59,282 nucleotides of DNA from JANQQZ01 sp039187315. Lineage in GTDB: Bacteria > Planctomycetota > Phycisphaerae > Phycisphaerales > UBA1924. The notes under the pieces were generated by a model. That model worked only from the letters and a program-made list of their open reading frames with translations, was not told the DNA's origin and made no database searches. Each line of letters starts with the position of its first letter. Within the stretch, counting starts at the first letter, position 1. Position numbers and translations under genes: made by a program. The stretch lies in NCBI GenBank assembly GCA_039187315.1, contig JBCCZQ010000009.1, forward strand, positions 1 through 59,282, in the 5' to 3' direction. Of the stretch, positions 20,001-28,746 are shown one piece after another.

Positions 20001-20035
20001 TGGCCGACCAACCAGCACCGGCATTCTGATGCCGG
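20001..20035 (+). other. Stable hairpin after the ABC permease
   Basis: 20018-20024 pairs perfectly with 20029-20035 (ccggcat / atgccgg) around a TCTG loop. A second stem (gtcggc 19991-19996 with gccgac 20003-20008) lies just before it. There is no T run, so it is more likely a 3'-end stabiliser than a terminator. Confidence 0.35.
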
Positions 20036-20059
20036 ATGCGTTGCAGCGGGAAACGACGC

Positions 20060-20257
20060 ATGTCAGACAGCGATAGCAGCAAGAAGATCAAGATCATCAT
20101 CATCGCGGTGTGCCTTGTGGGAGCGGCGGTTGGGCTCTACCTGCAGTTCGCCCCCTCTCCCCGGCCGGAAGAAGCACGACCGGCCGCACGGAGCGACGAT
20201 GCACCACCCCCACCGCCCCGTCAGGAGATCGATCCTGCAACCATCGGCGGCGCCTAG
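20060..20257 (+). CDS. Small single-pass membrane protein
   Basis: A 65-aa protein with a charged N-terminus (SDSDSSKKIK), one hydrophobic helix (IIIIAVCLVGAAVGLYL) and a proline-rich tail. The ATG at 20060 was preferred over a frame open to 20036 because it puts a short charged head directly before the helix and has GCGGGA upstream. It lies 60 bp behind the ABC permease and may be co-transcribed. Function unknown. Confidence 0.55.
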   Translation: MSDSDSSKKIKIIIIAVCLVGAAVGLYLQFAPSPRPEEARPAARSDDAPPPPPRQEIDPATIGGA

Positions 20258-20304
20258 CAGATCGTGATTCTGCAGGCTGGGGCCGATCGTCTCAGCCGCA
20301 CGCT

Positions 20305-21708
20305 TTAGTAGATGCCGTCAACAGTGCGAGCGTTGACGGATTTGAGCACATCTTCATAGATCTGCACGACCCTCTGGGCGGCACCGTCCCAGGTCAGGCC
20401 TCGCAGTTCCATAGGCCCATGCTGCCGGAGCGTCTGGCTCAGCGGCGGGTGACGCAGGACCGCGATGATCTTGTTGGCCATCTCGTCGATGTCCCAGAAG
20501 TCGACCTTCAGCACGTGCGTGAGCACCTCGCTCACGCCCGACTGCTTGCTGATGATCACGGGGACATCGTTGCGCATCGCCTCGAGAGGCGCGATGCCGA
20601 ACGGCTCGGACACACTGGGCATGACATAGCAGTCGGCCATCTGAAAGACGCGGTCCACATCCTTGCCCCGTAGGAAGCCCGTGAACAGCACCTTGTGGCC
20701 GATGCCGAGACCCGCGGCCTCTTCGATCATGCCCAGCGCCATATCGCCGGAGCCGGCGACCACGAACTTGACGTTCTCGTAGCGGTCGAGGACCCGCCGC
20801 GCCGCGCGCACGAAGTACTCAGGACCCTTCTGCATCGTGATGCGCCCGAGGAACAGGACGATCTTATCGGTGCTATCGATCCGTGCGCCCGGTGCGGGCT
20901 GCTGGTCTTCGCGGGCGACGCCGTTGTAGACCACATCGATCTTGCCGGGGTCGATGCCGTACTTCTCGACGCAGATCGATTTGGTCAGGCGGCTCACCGC
21001 GACGACGCGGACGGCGGCGTGCATGCCCCGGCGTTCGATGTCGTAGATCCGCTGGTTCACATGCTCGCCCGAGCGGTCGAACTCGGTTGAATGGATATGC
21101 GCCACCATCGGCTTCGAGCAGGCGCGCGAGACGGCAAGGCCAGCCGGGTATGTCATCCAGTCGTGCGCATGGATGACATCGAACGGCTCGCTCCGGGCGA
21201 GTTGGACGAGCATGTTTGCGTAGACCTCGCAATCACGCGTCATGTCGCCCGAGTAGTGCTGCTCACGGCTGACAGGGTCGGCGGGCACCGGTATCGCCGG
21301 CACGCCCGCCTCTCCCAGCGCCTCGGCTTCCTTCTCCGTGATCGGTGCGGGCGCCGGCACGTCCGGCACAGGGGCCGCGGCGGGCACACCCTCGGATTCG
21401 AACGCCGCGTAGGGCGACGAGAAACCCGCGGGCACGCCAACGAAGCGCGTGCGATGGAAGCCGTCGATGGTGCCCTCGACCACGGTCAGCGGGTCGGGCT
21501 CCGGTGCGTCTGTTGCCCCGCGCACCGGGGCGGTATCGGAGCCGATCACCCGGACGCGCCCGCCCGCCCAGCCGCCCGCGGCCTTGGGCAGGACAAACAG
21601 CACATCCTGGCTCAGGCGGTCGAGCCCGGAGGTCAGGCCGTGGCATGCGGTGCCGAGCCCTCCGGCGATGAATGGGGGAAACTCCCAGCCGAGCATCAGG
21701 ATGCGCAT
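20305..21708 (-). CDS. Glycosyltransferase family 4 / glycogen-synthase-like
   Basis: A 467-aa retaining GT-B glycosyltransferase. The N-terminus MLGWEFPPFIAGGLGTACHG carries the GGLG donor-site loop typical of starch/glycogen synthases. The HAHDWMTYPAG block and the C-terminal domain with KIVLFLGRITMQKGPEYF and the E-x7-E type motif SVSEPFGIAPLEAM follow. It probably uses a nucleotide sugar to build a polysaccharide or glycoside; the acceptor cannot be read. A loose Pro/Ala-rich insert sits around residues 100-140. It faces the plus-strand ABC/small protein genes. Confidence 0.87.
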   Translation of the reverse strand: MRILMLGWEFPPFIAGGLGTACHGLTSGLDRLSQDVLFVLPKAAGGWAGGRVRVIGSDTAPVRGATDAPEPDPLTVVEGTIDGFHRTRFVGVPAGFSSPYAAFESEGVPAAAPVPDVPAPAPITEKEAEALGEAGVPAIPVPADPVSREQHYSGDMTRDCEVYANMLVQLARSEPFDVIHAHDWMTYPAGLAVSRACSKPMVAHIHSTEFDRSGEHVNQRIYDIERRGMHAAVRVVAVSRLTKSICVEKYGIDPGKIDVVYNGVAREDQQPAPGARIDSTDKIVLFLGRITMQKGPEYFVRAARRVLDRYENVKFVVAGSGDMALGMIEEAAGLGIGHKVLFTGFLRGKDVDRVFQMADCYVMPSVSEPFGIAPLEAMRNDVPVIISKQSGVSEVLTHVLKVDFWDIDEMANKIIAVLRHPPLSQTLRQHGPMELRGLTWDGAAQRVVQIYEDVLKSVNARTVDGIY

Positions 21709-21798
21709 GGCTCGCTCCAGCCGGTGGCGTAGACCGCTGGCTCCACCGCGGTCGTCGCCAGAACAAGAAATCTGAAACCCGCGGACTCCGCCGCGCGG

Positions 21799-22287
21799 CT
21801 ATTCGTCGTCACCCGAGGTGTCCATATCGCCGAGCTGGCGGAAGCATGCCTCGTAGCCGAGCAGCCAGACCGCAAGACGCTGCGACAGCGCTTCCCCGCC
21901 GAGCCCCTGGGTCGGCACGCGGCTTCTGAACGTAAAGAGCATGTCCTCGGAGCGGTAGTGCTGGTAGGTCGGTTCGCCGTGCTCCGACGAGTCGTAGCCC
22001 AGCTCGGCCAGCTCCTCGTCGAGCAGCTCCTCGAGTTTATCGCCGGTGTGAACCAGCTCGGACTCGATGGACTCGCTCTGCCAGCGGTCGGCCATCACAA
22101 GGCTGACCCAGGCCTCGCCGTCGACCAGCTCAAGCCCGTAGGTCGCGGGCTCGGCTGATTCCGCGGCGTCGCAGAGCAGCCGATCGCCCTCGACCCGGAC
22201 ATCCCCGAACACCCCGGCCCGCTGGGCGGATGCCGCGATATCTGGGAGCGCAGCCTGCCATGAAGCTTCGGTCATCGTCATGTTCAC
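21799..22287 (-). CDS. Conserved-looking acidic protein, unknown function
   Basis: A 162-aa, strongly acidic soluble protein. The central part (LELVDGEAWVSLVMADRW, EELLDEELAELGYDS) looks like a mixed alpha/beta fold. I recognise no family. The start is a GTG at 22287 with AGGGA seven bases before it; ATGs at 22281 and 22275 are alternatives. It precedes the GT4 gene on the same strand with a 90-bp gap. Confidence 0.6.
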   Translation of the reverse strand: MNMTMTEASWQAALPDIAASAQRAGVFGDVRVEGDRLLCDAAESAEPATYGLELVDGEAWVSLVMADRWQSESIESELVHTGDKLEELLDEELAELGYDSSEHGEPTYQHYRSEDMLFTFRSRVPTQGLGGEALSQRLAVWLLGYEACFRQLGDMDTSGDDE

Positions 22288-22405
22288 GGATGGATCCCTG
22301 CCGGCGGCTGCGCTTCGAATCCGCGCTGCGAACCCGCCGAGCGGAGCGTAGCTCAGCGGCGCACGGAAATCATCCGATAACCCCGCTCAGGGGGATCTGC
22401 CGGCG

Positions 22406-22434
22406 TCGACATGCTTGTGGGCCGGGCGTACAGT
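22406..22434 (+). promoter_or_regulatory. Sigma70-type promoter of tRNA-Leu
   Basis: TCGACA at 22406-22411 and TACAGT at 22429-22434 are separated by exactly 17 bp. Five of six and four of six bases match the TTGACA/TATAAT consensus. The tRNA starts 17 bp after the -10 box. Confidence 0.55.
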
Positions 22435-22451
22435 CGCAGCCGAAGACCCAC

Positions 22452-22535
22452 GCCCAGGTGGCGGAATTGGCAGACGCGCTACCTTGAGGTGGTAGTCCTG
22501 GAAACAGGGTGGAGGTTCGAGTCCTCTCCTGGGCA
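22452..22535 (+). tRNA. tRNA-Leu (GAG anticodon)
   Basis: 84 nt with a full cloverleaf: acceptor GCCCAGG pairs with CCTGGGC, discriminator A at 22535, anticodon stem CTACC/GGTAG with loop TTGAGGT (anticodon GAG, reads CUC and CUU), a long class II variable arm and a GAGG-TTCGAGT-CCTC T arm. The CCA end is not encoded. It closely resembles the GAG tRNA-Leu of E. coli. Confidence 0.97.
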
Positions 22536-22538
22536 TTG

Positions 22539-22562
22539 CCCGGCCATACGGCCGGGTTTTTT
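22539..22562 (+). terminator. Rho-independent terminator of tRNA-Leu
   Basis: A 7-bp stem CCCGGCC/GGCCGGG (22539-22545 with 22550-22556), a 4-base loop and six T. Confidence 0.88.
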
Positions 22563-22650
22563 ACTGCCTCGGCCTACGAACCCCGCCGGGGGCTCACGCC
22601 GAGCACCCGCAGGGCCGATAGCCCCGTTTAGGTTCTCTGCGAGGGTGCGT

Positions 22651-23796
22651 ATGCCGATCCGGGTCCTGGTTGTTGACGACTCCGCGTTCATGCGCCGCGC
22701 GTTGTCGGCGATCATCGGGGCCGACGACCGCTTCGAGCTGGTCGGTCATGCCGTCAACGGGAAGGACGGCCTAGACAAGATCCGATCGCTCAATCCGGAT
22801 GTCGTGACCCTCGACGTCGAGATGCCGGAGATGGACGGCCTGACCGCCCTGCGGTCGATCGTGCGGAGCATCAAGGACCCGCCCGCCGTGCTGATGTGCT
22901 CAAGCCTCACGCGCGACGGCAGCCGCGTGGCGCTCGACGCACTGGCCTACGGCGCCACGGATGTCATCGCGAAGCCGACATCTGCGGCAGGGCTGCACGA
23001 CAGCCCCGATGCGAGGATCCTGCTGGCCAAGATCCGCTGTGCGGCCGCGGCTCGGACCCGGCGCAAGCTCACCAGCACCGATGCACCGCGGCAGCCGACA
23101 CGTGGAGCCGGCTCGTCCAGACGTGTGCTCAGATCACTGCCGGAACGGGCCTACGAGTGCATCGTCATCGGCTCGTCGACCGGCGGCCCGCCTGCGCTCG
23201 AAGCGATCCTCAGCGGCCTGTTGCCCTCGCTGTCCGTCCCGGTCATCATCGCGCAGCACATGCCCCCGATGTTCACCCAGAGCATGGCCGAGCGGCTCGA
23301 CGGCCTCACCCCGCTGAACGTCGTCCACGCCGAGACGGGCATGCCGCTGCTGCCCGGAACGGTCTACGTAGGCCAGGGCGGCAAGCACGTCCACGTCGCC
23401 AGGACGCCCGGCGGGCGATCGAGGATCGAGGTCACAGGCTACCCGGAGGGTGAGCTGTACAAACCGAGCGTGAACGTGCTGTTCGCGTCCGCAGCCGAGA
23501 CCTTCGGGGGCAAGGTGCTCGGGATCATGCTCACCGGGATGGGCGACGACGGGCTCGAGGGCTCCAAGGCGCTCGTCGCGGCCGGTGGCGTGCTGCTCGG
23601 CCAGGACGAGACCTCGTGCGTGGTCTACGGCATGCCAAAGGCCGTGGCCGAGGCGGGCCTGGTCACGGCGCAGCTCCCGCCGGCAGAGCTCGGTGAGGCG
23701 ATCGCAACCCTCGCCGACGCCGACCGCAAGCCCGGAGCGGCCTGCCGCTATCCACCTCAGGATGCCTCCCGGGATCACGGCTCGCCCGCAGCCTGA
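22651..23796 (+). CDS. cheB: Chemotaxis protein-glutamate methylesterase CheB
   Basis: CheB removes methyl groups from chemoreceptors (and deamidates glutamines) when phosphorylated by CheA. The 381-aa protein has an N-terminal receiver domain (VVDDSAFMR; acceptor Asp55 in TLDVEMPEMDG) and a C-terminal methylesterase with the triad Ser176 (GSSTGG), His203 (IAQHMP) and Asp300 (TGMGDDG). The ATG at 22651 starts cleanly at the receiver domain. It is the first gene of a one-strand operon cheB-W-R-A-X-Y-DUF342. Confidence 0.97.
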   Translation: MPIRVLVVDDSAFMRRALSAIIGADDRFELVGHAVNGKDGLDKIRSLNPDVVTLDVEMPEMDGLTALRSIVRSIKDPPAVLMCSSLTRDGSRVALDALAYGATDVIAKPTSAAGLHDSPDARILLAKIRCAAAARTRRKLTSTDAPRQPTRGAGSSRRVLRSLPERAYECIVIGSSTGGPPALEAILSGLLPSLSVPVIIAQHMPPMFTQSMAERLDGLTPLNVVHAETGMPLLPGTVYVGQGGKHVHVARTPGGRSRIEVTGYPEGELYKPSVNVLFASAAETFGGKVLGIMLTGMGDDGLEGSKALVAAGGVLLGQDETSCVVYGMPKAVAEAGLVTAQLPPAELGEAIATLADADRKPGAACRYPPQDASRDHGSPAA

Positions 23797-23922
23797 CAAC
23801 CCGGGCTTAAGCGGACAACTTGTGGGACCGATAGCAGCCCAGCCGAGGTGGCCTCACTGTGGGGATCGCCTGGCGTACGCCGTCCATCCCTCCCTGCGCG
23901 GCACCGCCGCAGGAGACAGGCC

Positions 23923-24462
23923 ATGACCAGCGACCAGCCGCAGGCGCCATCGCACGATGTGTCCGCCAGCGAGCTCGACCCCAGCCAGGGCAACCAGCTC
24001 CAGCTGGTGACCTTCGAGGTGGCTAACGAAGAATTCGCCGTCGACATCCTCGCGGTCCAAGAGATCAACCGGATGATGGACCTGACGCGCGTGCCCGCGA
24101 GCCCGCCGGCCGTTGAGGGCGTGATCAACCTGCGCGGGAAGATCATCCCCGTCATGGATCTCCGCAAGCGTTTCGGCATGCCCGCCGGCGACGTCACCGA
24201 CAGGATGCGCATCATCGTTGTCGAGGTCCACAGCCGCGTCATCGGGTTCATCGTTGACAGCGTCAACGAGGTCCTGCGCATCGGCTCATCGATCGTTGAG
24301 CCGGCGCCGGCGATGGTCAGCTCGGTGGATACGGACTTCATCGCGGGCGTTGGCAAGCTCGAAGACCGACTGCTGATCCTTCTGGATCTGGACACGCTCT
24401 TCGATGCGGGCCTCGTCGATTCGATCCCACAAGCCGCGGGCACGCAGAGCTCGGCGGCGTAG
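23923..24462 (+). CDS. cheW: Chemotaxis coupling protein CheW
   Basis: A 179-aa CheW that links chemoreceptors to the CheA kinase. The single CheW domain runs from LQLVTFEVANEEFAVDI through INLRGKIIPVMDLRKRFG to the C-terminal LEDRLLILLDLDTLF. The start at 23923 has AGGAG eight bases upstream. The first 25 residues are a flexible head. It lies between cheB and cheR. Confidence 0.96.
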   Translation: MTSDQPQAPSHDVSASELDPSQGNQLQLVTFEVANEEFAVDILAVQEINRMMDLTRVPASPPAVEGVINLRGKIIPVMDLRKRFGMPAGDVTDRMRIIVVEVHSRVIGFIVDSVNEVLRIGSSIVEPAPAMVSSVDTDFIAGVGKLEDRLLILLDLDTLFDAGLVDSIPQAAGTQSSAA

Positions 24463-24534
24463 ATCTGTTCCCGGGCACGAACCCGGCCGGCGTACCAAAG
24501 ACAGTTCCACTCACATCAGTTCCGGGACAGCACG

Positions 24535-25383
24535 ATGGCAACGACCACCTCGATCAAGCTCAGCCAACCGCAGTTCGAACGCCTGAGGACGATCATCTAC
24601 GACCGCTCTGGGATCCACTTCCCGGACAACAAGAAGTACGTGCTCGAGTCGCGCCTGGGCCACCGCCTGGGCGAACTGGAGATCGAGGACTTCGACCAGT
24701 ACATCGCCCTGCTCTCGATGGGTCCCTACCAGACCGAAGAGTTCCAGGAGATGTTCAACCGGATCACCATCAACGAGACGAGCTTCTTCCGGAACGAGCC
24801 GCAGCTCGACGTCTTCGAGAAGACCATCCTGCCCGAGATGCTCGACAAGCGTTCGTCAAATAAGCGGCTGCGGCTCTGGTCCGCGGCCTGCTCGAGCGGC
24901 GAAGAACCGTACACCATGGCGATGCAGCTGCACCGCTCGCTGGGCATCCGCCTGGCGGACTGGCGGGTCGAGATCCTCGGTACGGATATCAGCGAGAAAT
25001 GCCTGAACATCGCCGCCGGCGGCCGGTACTCGAGCTATGCCCTCCGCTCCACACCCGACCTTGTCAAGCAGCGCTATTTCAAGCAGGAGGGGATGTTCTA
25101 CGACCTCGACCTGGGCATCCGCTCGATGGTCAGCTTCGATAAGCACAACCTCAAGGACCGCATGGCCGCCAAGCGACACGGCACGTGGGACGTGATCTTC
25201 TGCCGCAACGTCATGATCTACTTCGACGACGCCATGAAGAAGCAGGTTGTCGAGACCTTCTACGACCAGCTCGCCGACGACGGGTACCTGTTCATCGGCC
25301 ACTCCGAGAGCCTCCGGAACTTGGGCGTGCCCTTCGAGCAGATCCCCATCCCAGAGGGCTTCTGCTACCGCAAGGCTTCCTGA
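24535..25383 (+). CDS. cheR: Chemotaxis methyltransferase CheR
   Basis: CheR methylates receptor glutamates using S-adenosylmethionine. At 282 aa it has the family length. It has the N-terminal CheR helical domain, ITINETSFFRN, the SAM-binding LWSAACSSGEEPYTMAM, and FCRNVMIYFDD followed by YLFIGHSESL. The C-terminus ends soon after the catalytic domain, with no tetratricopeptide extension. Adjacent to cheA (27 bp gap). Confidence 0.97.
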   Translation: MATTTSIKLSQPQFERLRTIIYDRSGIHFPDNKKYVLESRLGHRLGELEIEDFDQYIALLSMGPYQTEEFQEMFNRITINETSFFRNEPQLDVFEKTILPEMLDKRSSNKRLRLWSAACSSGEEPYTMAMQLHRSLGIRLADWRVEILGTDISEKCLNIAAGGRYSSYALRSTPDLVKQRYFKQEGMFYDLDLGIRSMVSFDKHNLKDRMAAKRHGTWDVIFCRNVMIYFDDAMKKQVVETFYDQLADDGYLFIGHSESLRNLGVPFEQIPIPEGFCYRKAS

Positions 25384-25410
25384 CGAAAGGGCAAGAGAAA
25401 GGCACCCGGC

Positions 25411-27783
25411 ATGTCGACCGATGCGTTCGATCCCGAGATCCTGCAGGACTTCCTGACCGAGTCCGGTGAGCTGCTCGACGAGCTCGAGGGCGATCTCGTG
25501 ACGCTCGAAGAACGCCCCGATGATCCGGAGATGCTCAACCAGATCTTCCGCGCGCTGCACACCATCAAGGGCAGCGCGTCGTTCCTGGCGCTCACAAACC
25601 TGGTCGACATCGCCCACGCCGCGGAGTCGGCGCTCAACGCCGCACGCAACCAGCAGGTCGTGGTCGATAAGCGAGCCATGGACCTGCTGCTGGACGCAGT
25701 GGACACCATCAAGCTCCAGATGTCGCAGATCGCCGACGGCACCGAGCTCGCCACGCCAGATGCGGATGTCGTAGCGGCTCTGAGCAAGCTGGGCGAGGGC
25801 ATCCAGGATCTCGCCGACGAGGTCGCGGCCGCCACCAGCCACAACACCCGGACCGAACCCGTCAGCGACGAGCCGAAGCCCACCGCCGCGCTGCCGGCGG
25901 GCGTGGCGTCGCGACCGCTGGAGCTGCCCGAGAACAAGCGCGACCTGCTCGAGTTCCTCCTGGCCGATCTTGAGGACACCCTGAGTCAGATCGACGAGCA
26001 GGTTCCGCAGCTGTCCGAGGTATCCTCGCGCAGCGAGGCCGCCGAGCACCTGATCGATCTCGGCGAATCGATGTGCCGATCGGCCGAATTCTTCGACTTC
26101 CCCGAGATGGGCGCGCTGGCGATGCTCCTCCGTGACGCCGCGGCGGGGACCGACGCGGTGCCCGAAGAACAGTTCGGGTGGTTTCAGCCGCGGGTGGTTC
26201 TCATCACACAGCTCCTGCGTGAGCAGACCGATCAGCTCAGCCGCGACGAACTCTGGACACGCGAAACGGACACCCTCGCTTCCCGCCTGAGGGCCATCCT
26301 TGAGGGCGGCGACACCGAAGGCGCCGCGCTCAGCGATGGGGCCACGCCCGACGATGCATGGCAGGCCGACGGCCTCGGAGCCCGCTCGGCAGATGAGCCC
26401 ACAACAGCGGAACCCGAGCAGCCGATGCAGGACGCACCCGGGAGCCTCCCCGAGCCAGCGGACGCCGCACAGCCCCCCGCTGCTTCAGCAGTTGATGCGT
26501 CCCGGACGGCTCCGCCAACCTCGGCCAAACCAGCCTCTGCGAGCACGCCCGCGCAGGCCGGCGCCGCGACCGCGGTCGAGCAGACGATCCGCGTCGAGGT
26601 CGGACGGCTAGAGACTCTCATCAACCTGGTCGGCGAGCTGGTGCTCCAGAAGAACCGGGTCGCGGCGCTGACGAGGCAGATCGAAGCGACTCCATCGCTC
26701 GACGGCGACTTCCGCGAGGAAGTCTCCATCGCATCGGGCACGCTCGACCGTGTCACGAGCGATATCCAGGTCGCGGTCATGCGGACACGCATGCAGCCGC
26801 TCGACAAGCTGTTCGGAAAATACCCGCGCCTGATCCGCGACCTTGCAAAGAAGACAGGCAAGCAGATCCGCCTGGCTATCGAGGGCGGCGACACCGAGGT
26901 CGATAAGTCGATCATCGAGGCGCTCGGCGACCCGCTCGTCCACCTGCTCCGCAACTCGGCCGACCACGGCTTAGAAGGCCCCGACGAACGCACCGGCTCA
27001 GGCAAAGACGCCATGGGCACCATCCGCATCGTCGCAAGCCACCAGGGCAGCCACGTTGCGATCCGCATCATCGACAACGGCCGTGGCATCCCCCGCGATG
27101 TCATCGCGCGCAAAGCCGTAGAGAAGGGCCTTGCCACCGAGCAGGAGATCGCGGCCAAGAGCGATCGCGAGGTCTTCCGCTTCATCCTGATGCCCGGCTT
27201 CTCGACCGCCGAGCAGGTGACCGATCTGTCCGGCCGCGGTGTCGGCATGGACGTTGTCCGCACGAACATCGAGTCGCTCAAGGGCTCGATCGAGATCGAT
27301 TCGGCACGGGGCGAGGGCACGACGATCACGATCACGATCCCGCTGACGGTCGCAATCATGCCGGCGATGATGGTGGGCATCGAAAATGAGACCTACGCCA
27401 TCCCGCTCTCCAATCTCTTAGAAATCGTGCGGCCCGAGGAGTGCAGCGTCAGCACGATCCATGGAAACCCGGTTCTTAGACTCCGGGACACGATCCTGCC
27501 GCTCTTAAGTGCACATAAGCTCTTCGGACTGACTCAACAGCACGAAAATGAGCCCGAGCCGCCCGCACCGTTCGCGGTCATTCTGACCCACCAGGATCGG
27601 GCGTTCGGCCTGCTCGTCAGTACGTTGATCGGGCAGCAGGAAATCGTCATCAAGCCGCTCGATGAGATCTTCGATAAACAAGGGCCGATCAGCGGTGCCA
27701 CGGTTCGCGACGACGGCAGTGTCAGCCTCATCGTGGACGTGGGCCAGCTCGCCCGTATCGCCGAATGCAAGAACGCGGCCTGA
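25411..27783 (+). CDS. cheA: Chemotaxis histidine kinase CheA
   Basis: A 790-aa CheA. Order: HPt domain with the phospho-acceptor His50 in RALHTIKGSASF; a second helical HPt-like segment (about 172-245) lacking the histidine; an Ala/Pro-rich linker (~280-385); dimerisation helices; ATPase domain with N box DPLVHLLRNSADHGLE, G1 IDNGRGIP and G2 DLSGRGVGMDV; and a C-terminal CheW-like domain. It should phosphorylate CheY and CheB. Neither HPt-like segment looks like the usual P2 (CheY-binding) domain. Confidence 0.97.
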   Translation: MSTDAFDPEILQDFLTESGELLDELEGDLVTLEERPDDPEMLNQIFRALHTIKGSASFLALTNLVDIAHAAESALNAARNQQVVVDKRAMDLLLDAVDTIKLQMSQIADGTELATPDADVVAALSKLGEGIQDLADEVAAATSHNTRTEPVSDEPKPTAALPAGVASRPLELPENKRDLLEFLLADLEDTLSQIDEQVPQLSEVSSRSEAAEHLIDLGESMCRSAEFFDFPEMGALAMLLRDAAAGTDAVPEEQFGWFQPRVVLITQLLREQTDQLSRDELWTRETDTLASRLRAILEGGDTEGAALSDGATPDDAWQADGLGARSADEPTTAEPEQPMQDAPGSLPEPADAAQPPAASAVDASRTAPPTSAKPASASTPAQAGAATAVEQTIRVEVGRLETLINLVGELVLQKNRVAALTRQIEATPSLDGDFREEVSIASGTLDRVTSDIQVAVMRTRMQPLDKLFGKYPRLIRDLAKKTGKQIRLAIEGGDTEVDKSIIEALGDPLVHLLRNSADHGLEGPDERTGSGKDAMGTIRIVASHQGSHVAIRIIDNGRGIPRDVIARKAVEKGLATEQEIAAKSDREVFRFILMPGFSTAEQVTDLSGRGVGMDVVRTNIESLKGSIEIDSARGEGTTITITIPLTVAIMPAMMVGIENETYAIPLSNLLEIVRPEECSVSTIHGNPVLRLRDTILPLLSAHKLFGLTQQHENEPEPPAPFAVILTHQDRAFGLLVSTLIGQQEIVIKPLDEIFDKQGPISGATVRDDGSVSLIVDVGQLARIAECKNAA

Positions 27784-27824
27784 GCCGCACCGACAGGAAC
27801 GCACGCCGCACAACGGGGAGCACC

Positions 27825-28325
27825 ATGGACGCGCAGTACATCACACCTTTCATTACGAGCATCCAAAACGTCTTCTCAACGATGCTCCAGATGCCTGTGA
27901 GCATCGGGGAACCGAGCATCAAGCAGGGACCAAAGGCGACCTACGACGTCTCCGGGATCATCGGCATGTCGGGCGACGTGACCGGCTCGATCGTCCTGAG
28001 CTTCCGCAGGGAAACGGCCCAGCGGCTCGTGACGCTGTTCGTCGGTATGGAAATGGACGCAGACAACCCAGACTTCGCCGACGCCATCGGCGAACTGGTC
28101 AACATGGTCTCAGGCAACGCCAAGGGCCTGTTCCAGAACAAGAAAGTCTCGATCACGTGCCCGAGCGTGATCGTCGGCGAGAACCACAACGTCAGCACCG
28201 CCAGCGATACCCCCTGCATCGTTATCCCGTGCGACACCGACTGCGGCGAACTAGCCATCGAGATCGCCATCCGGGAGAACACCGCCGGAGGCACCCAGGA
28301 CACCGAGAGCAACCAAGCGGCCTGA
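27825..28325 (+). CDS. cheX: CheY-P phosphatase CheX
   Basis: A 166-aa CheC/CheX-type protein. It has the single signature helix AIGELVNMVSGNAK, with the Glu and Asn that insert into the CheY active site, as in CheX; CheC proteins usually have two. It would dephosphorylate CheY-P to reset the signal. The ATG at 27825 is preceded by GGGGAG. It is placed directly before cheY. Confidence 0.9.
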   Translation: MDAQYITPFITSIQNVFSTMLQMPVSIGEPSIKQGPKATYDVSGIIGMSGDVTGSIVLSFRRETAQRLVTLFVGMEMDADNPDFADAIGELVNMVSGNAKGLFQNKKVSITCPSVIVGENHNVSTASDTPCIVIPCDTDCGELAIEIAIRENTAGGTQDTESNQAA

Positions 28326-28353
28326 CGCACCCGAGCTGTTGGAGCAACACGCC

Positions 28354-28722
28354 ATGAAGATACTCCTCGTCGACGACTCGAAGACCATGCGGAATATCCA
28401 GAAGTCGGTGCTGAGCCAGCTCGGCTTCACCGAGGTCGAAGAAGCCTGCGACGGGCAGGATGCGCTGAGCAAGGTCGGAGCCTTTGCGCCCGACCTGATG
28501 CTCGTCGACTGGAACATGCCGATCATGGACGGACTCACCTTCGTCAAGGCCATCCGCACCCAGGACAAGACCACCCCGATCATTATGGTGACGACCGAGA
28601 GCGAAAAGGCACGCGTCATCGAGGCCATCAAAGCCGGCGTAAACAACTACGTCGTCAAGCCGTTCACGCCAGATGTGCTCAGCCAGCGCATCAACGAGAC
28701 GGTCGGCCGAGAGGCGGCCTGA
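28354..28722 (+). CDS. cheY: Response regulator CheY
   Basis: A 122-aa stand-alone receiver domain: acid pocket VDDS, phospho-acceptor Asp52 in MLVDWNMPIMDG, Thr80 and Lys102 in VVKPFTPD. No output domain is present. The ATG at 28354 has GGAG upstream and starts right at the first strand; a TTG at 28339 is less likely. As the last che gene before the DUF342 gene it is the expected motor-binding output. Confidence 0.95.
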   Translation: MKILLVDDSKTMRNIQKSVLSQLGFTEVEEACDGQDALSKVGAFAPDLMLVDWNMPIMDGLTFVKAIRTQDKTTPIIMVTTESEKARVIEAIKAGVNNYVVKPFTPDVLSQRINETVGREAA

Positions 28723-28746
28723 CCGGCTCCCGCCACGCACTGGACC

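Noticed and set aside
18458..20011. 517-residue minus-strand frame over the ABC permease
   Set aside because: The plus strand encodes a recognisable membrane permease; the minus reading is His/Arg/Asp-rich with no domain.
22340..22400. tRNA-like start (gcgtagctcagcggcgcac) before tRNA-Leu
   Set aside because: It resembles a tRNA D-arm entry, but no anticodon stem, T arm or matching acceptor strand follows.
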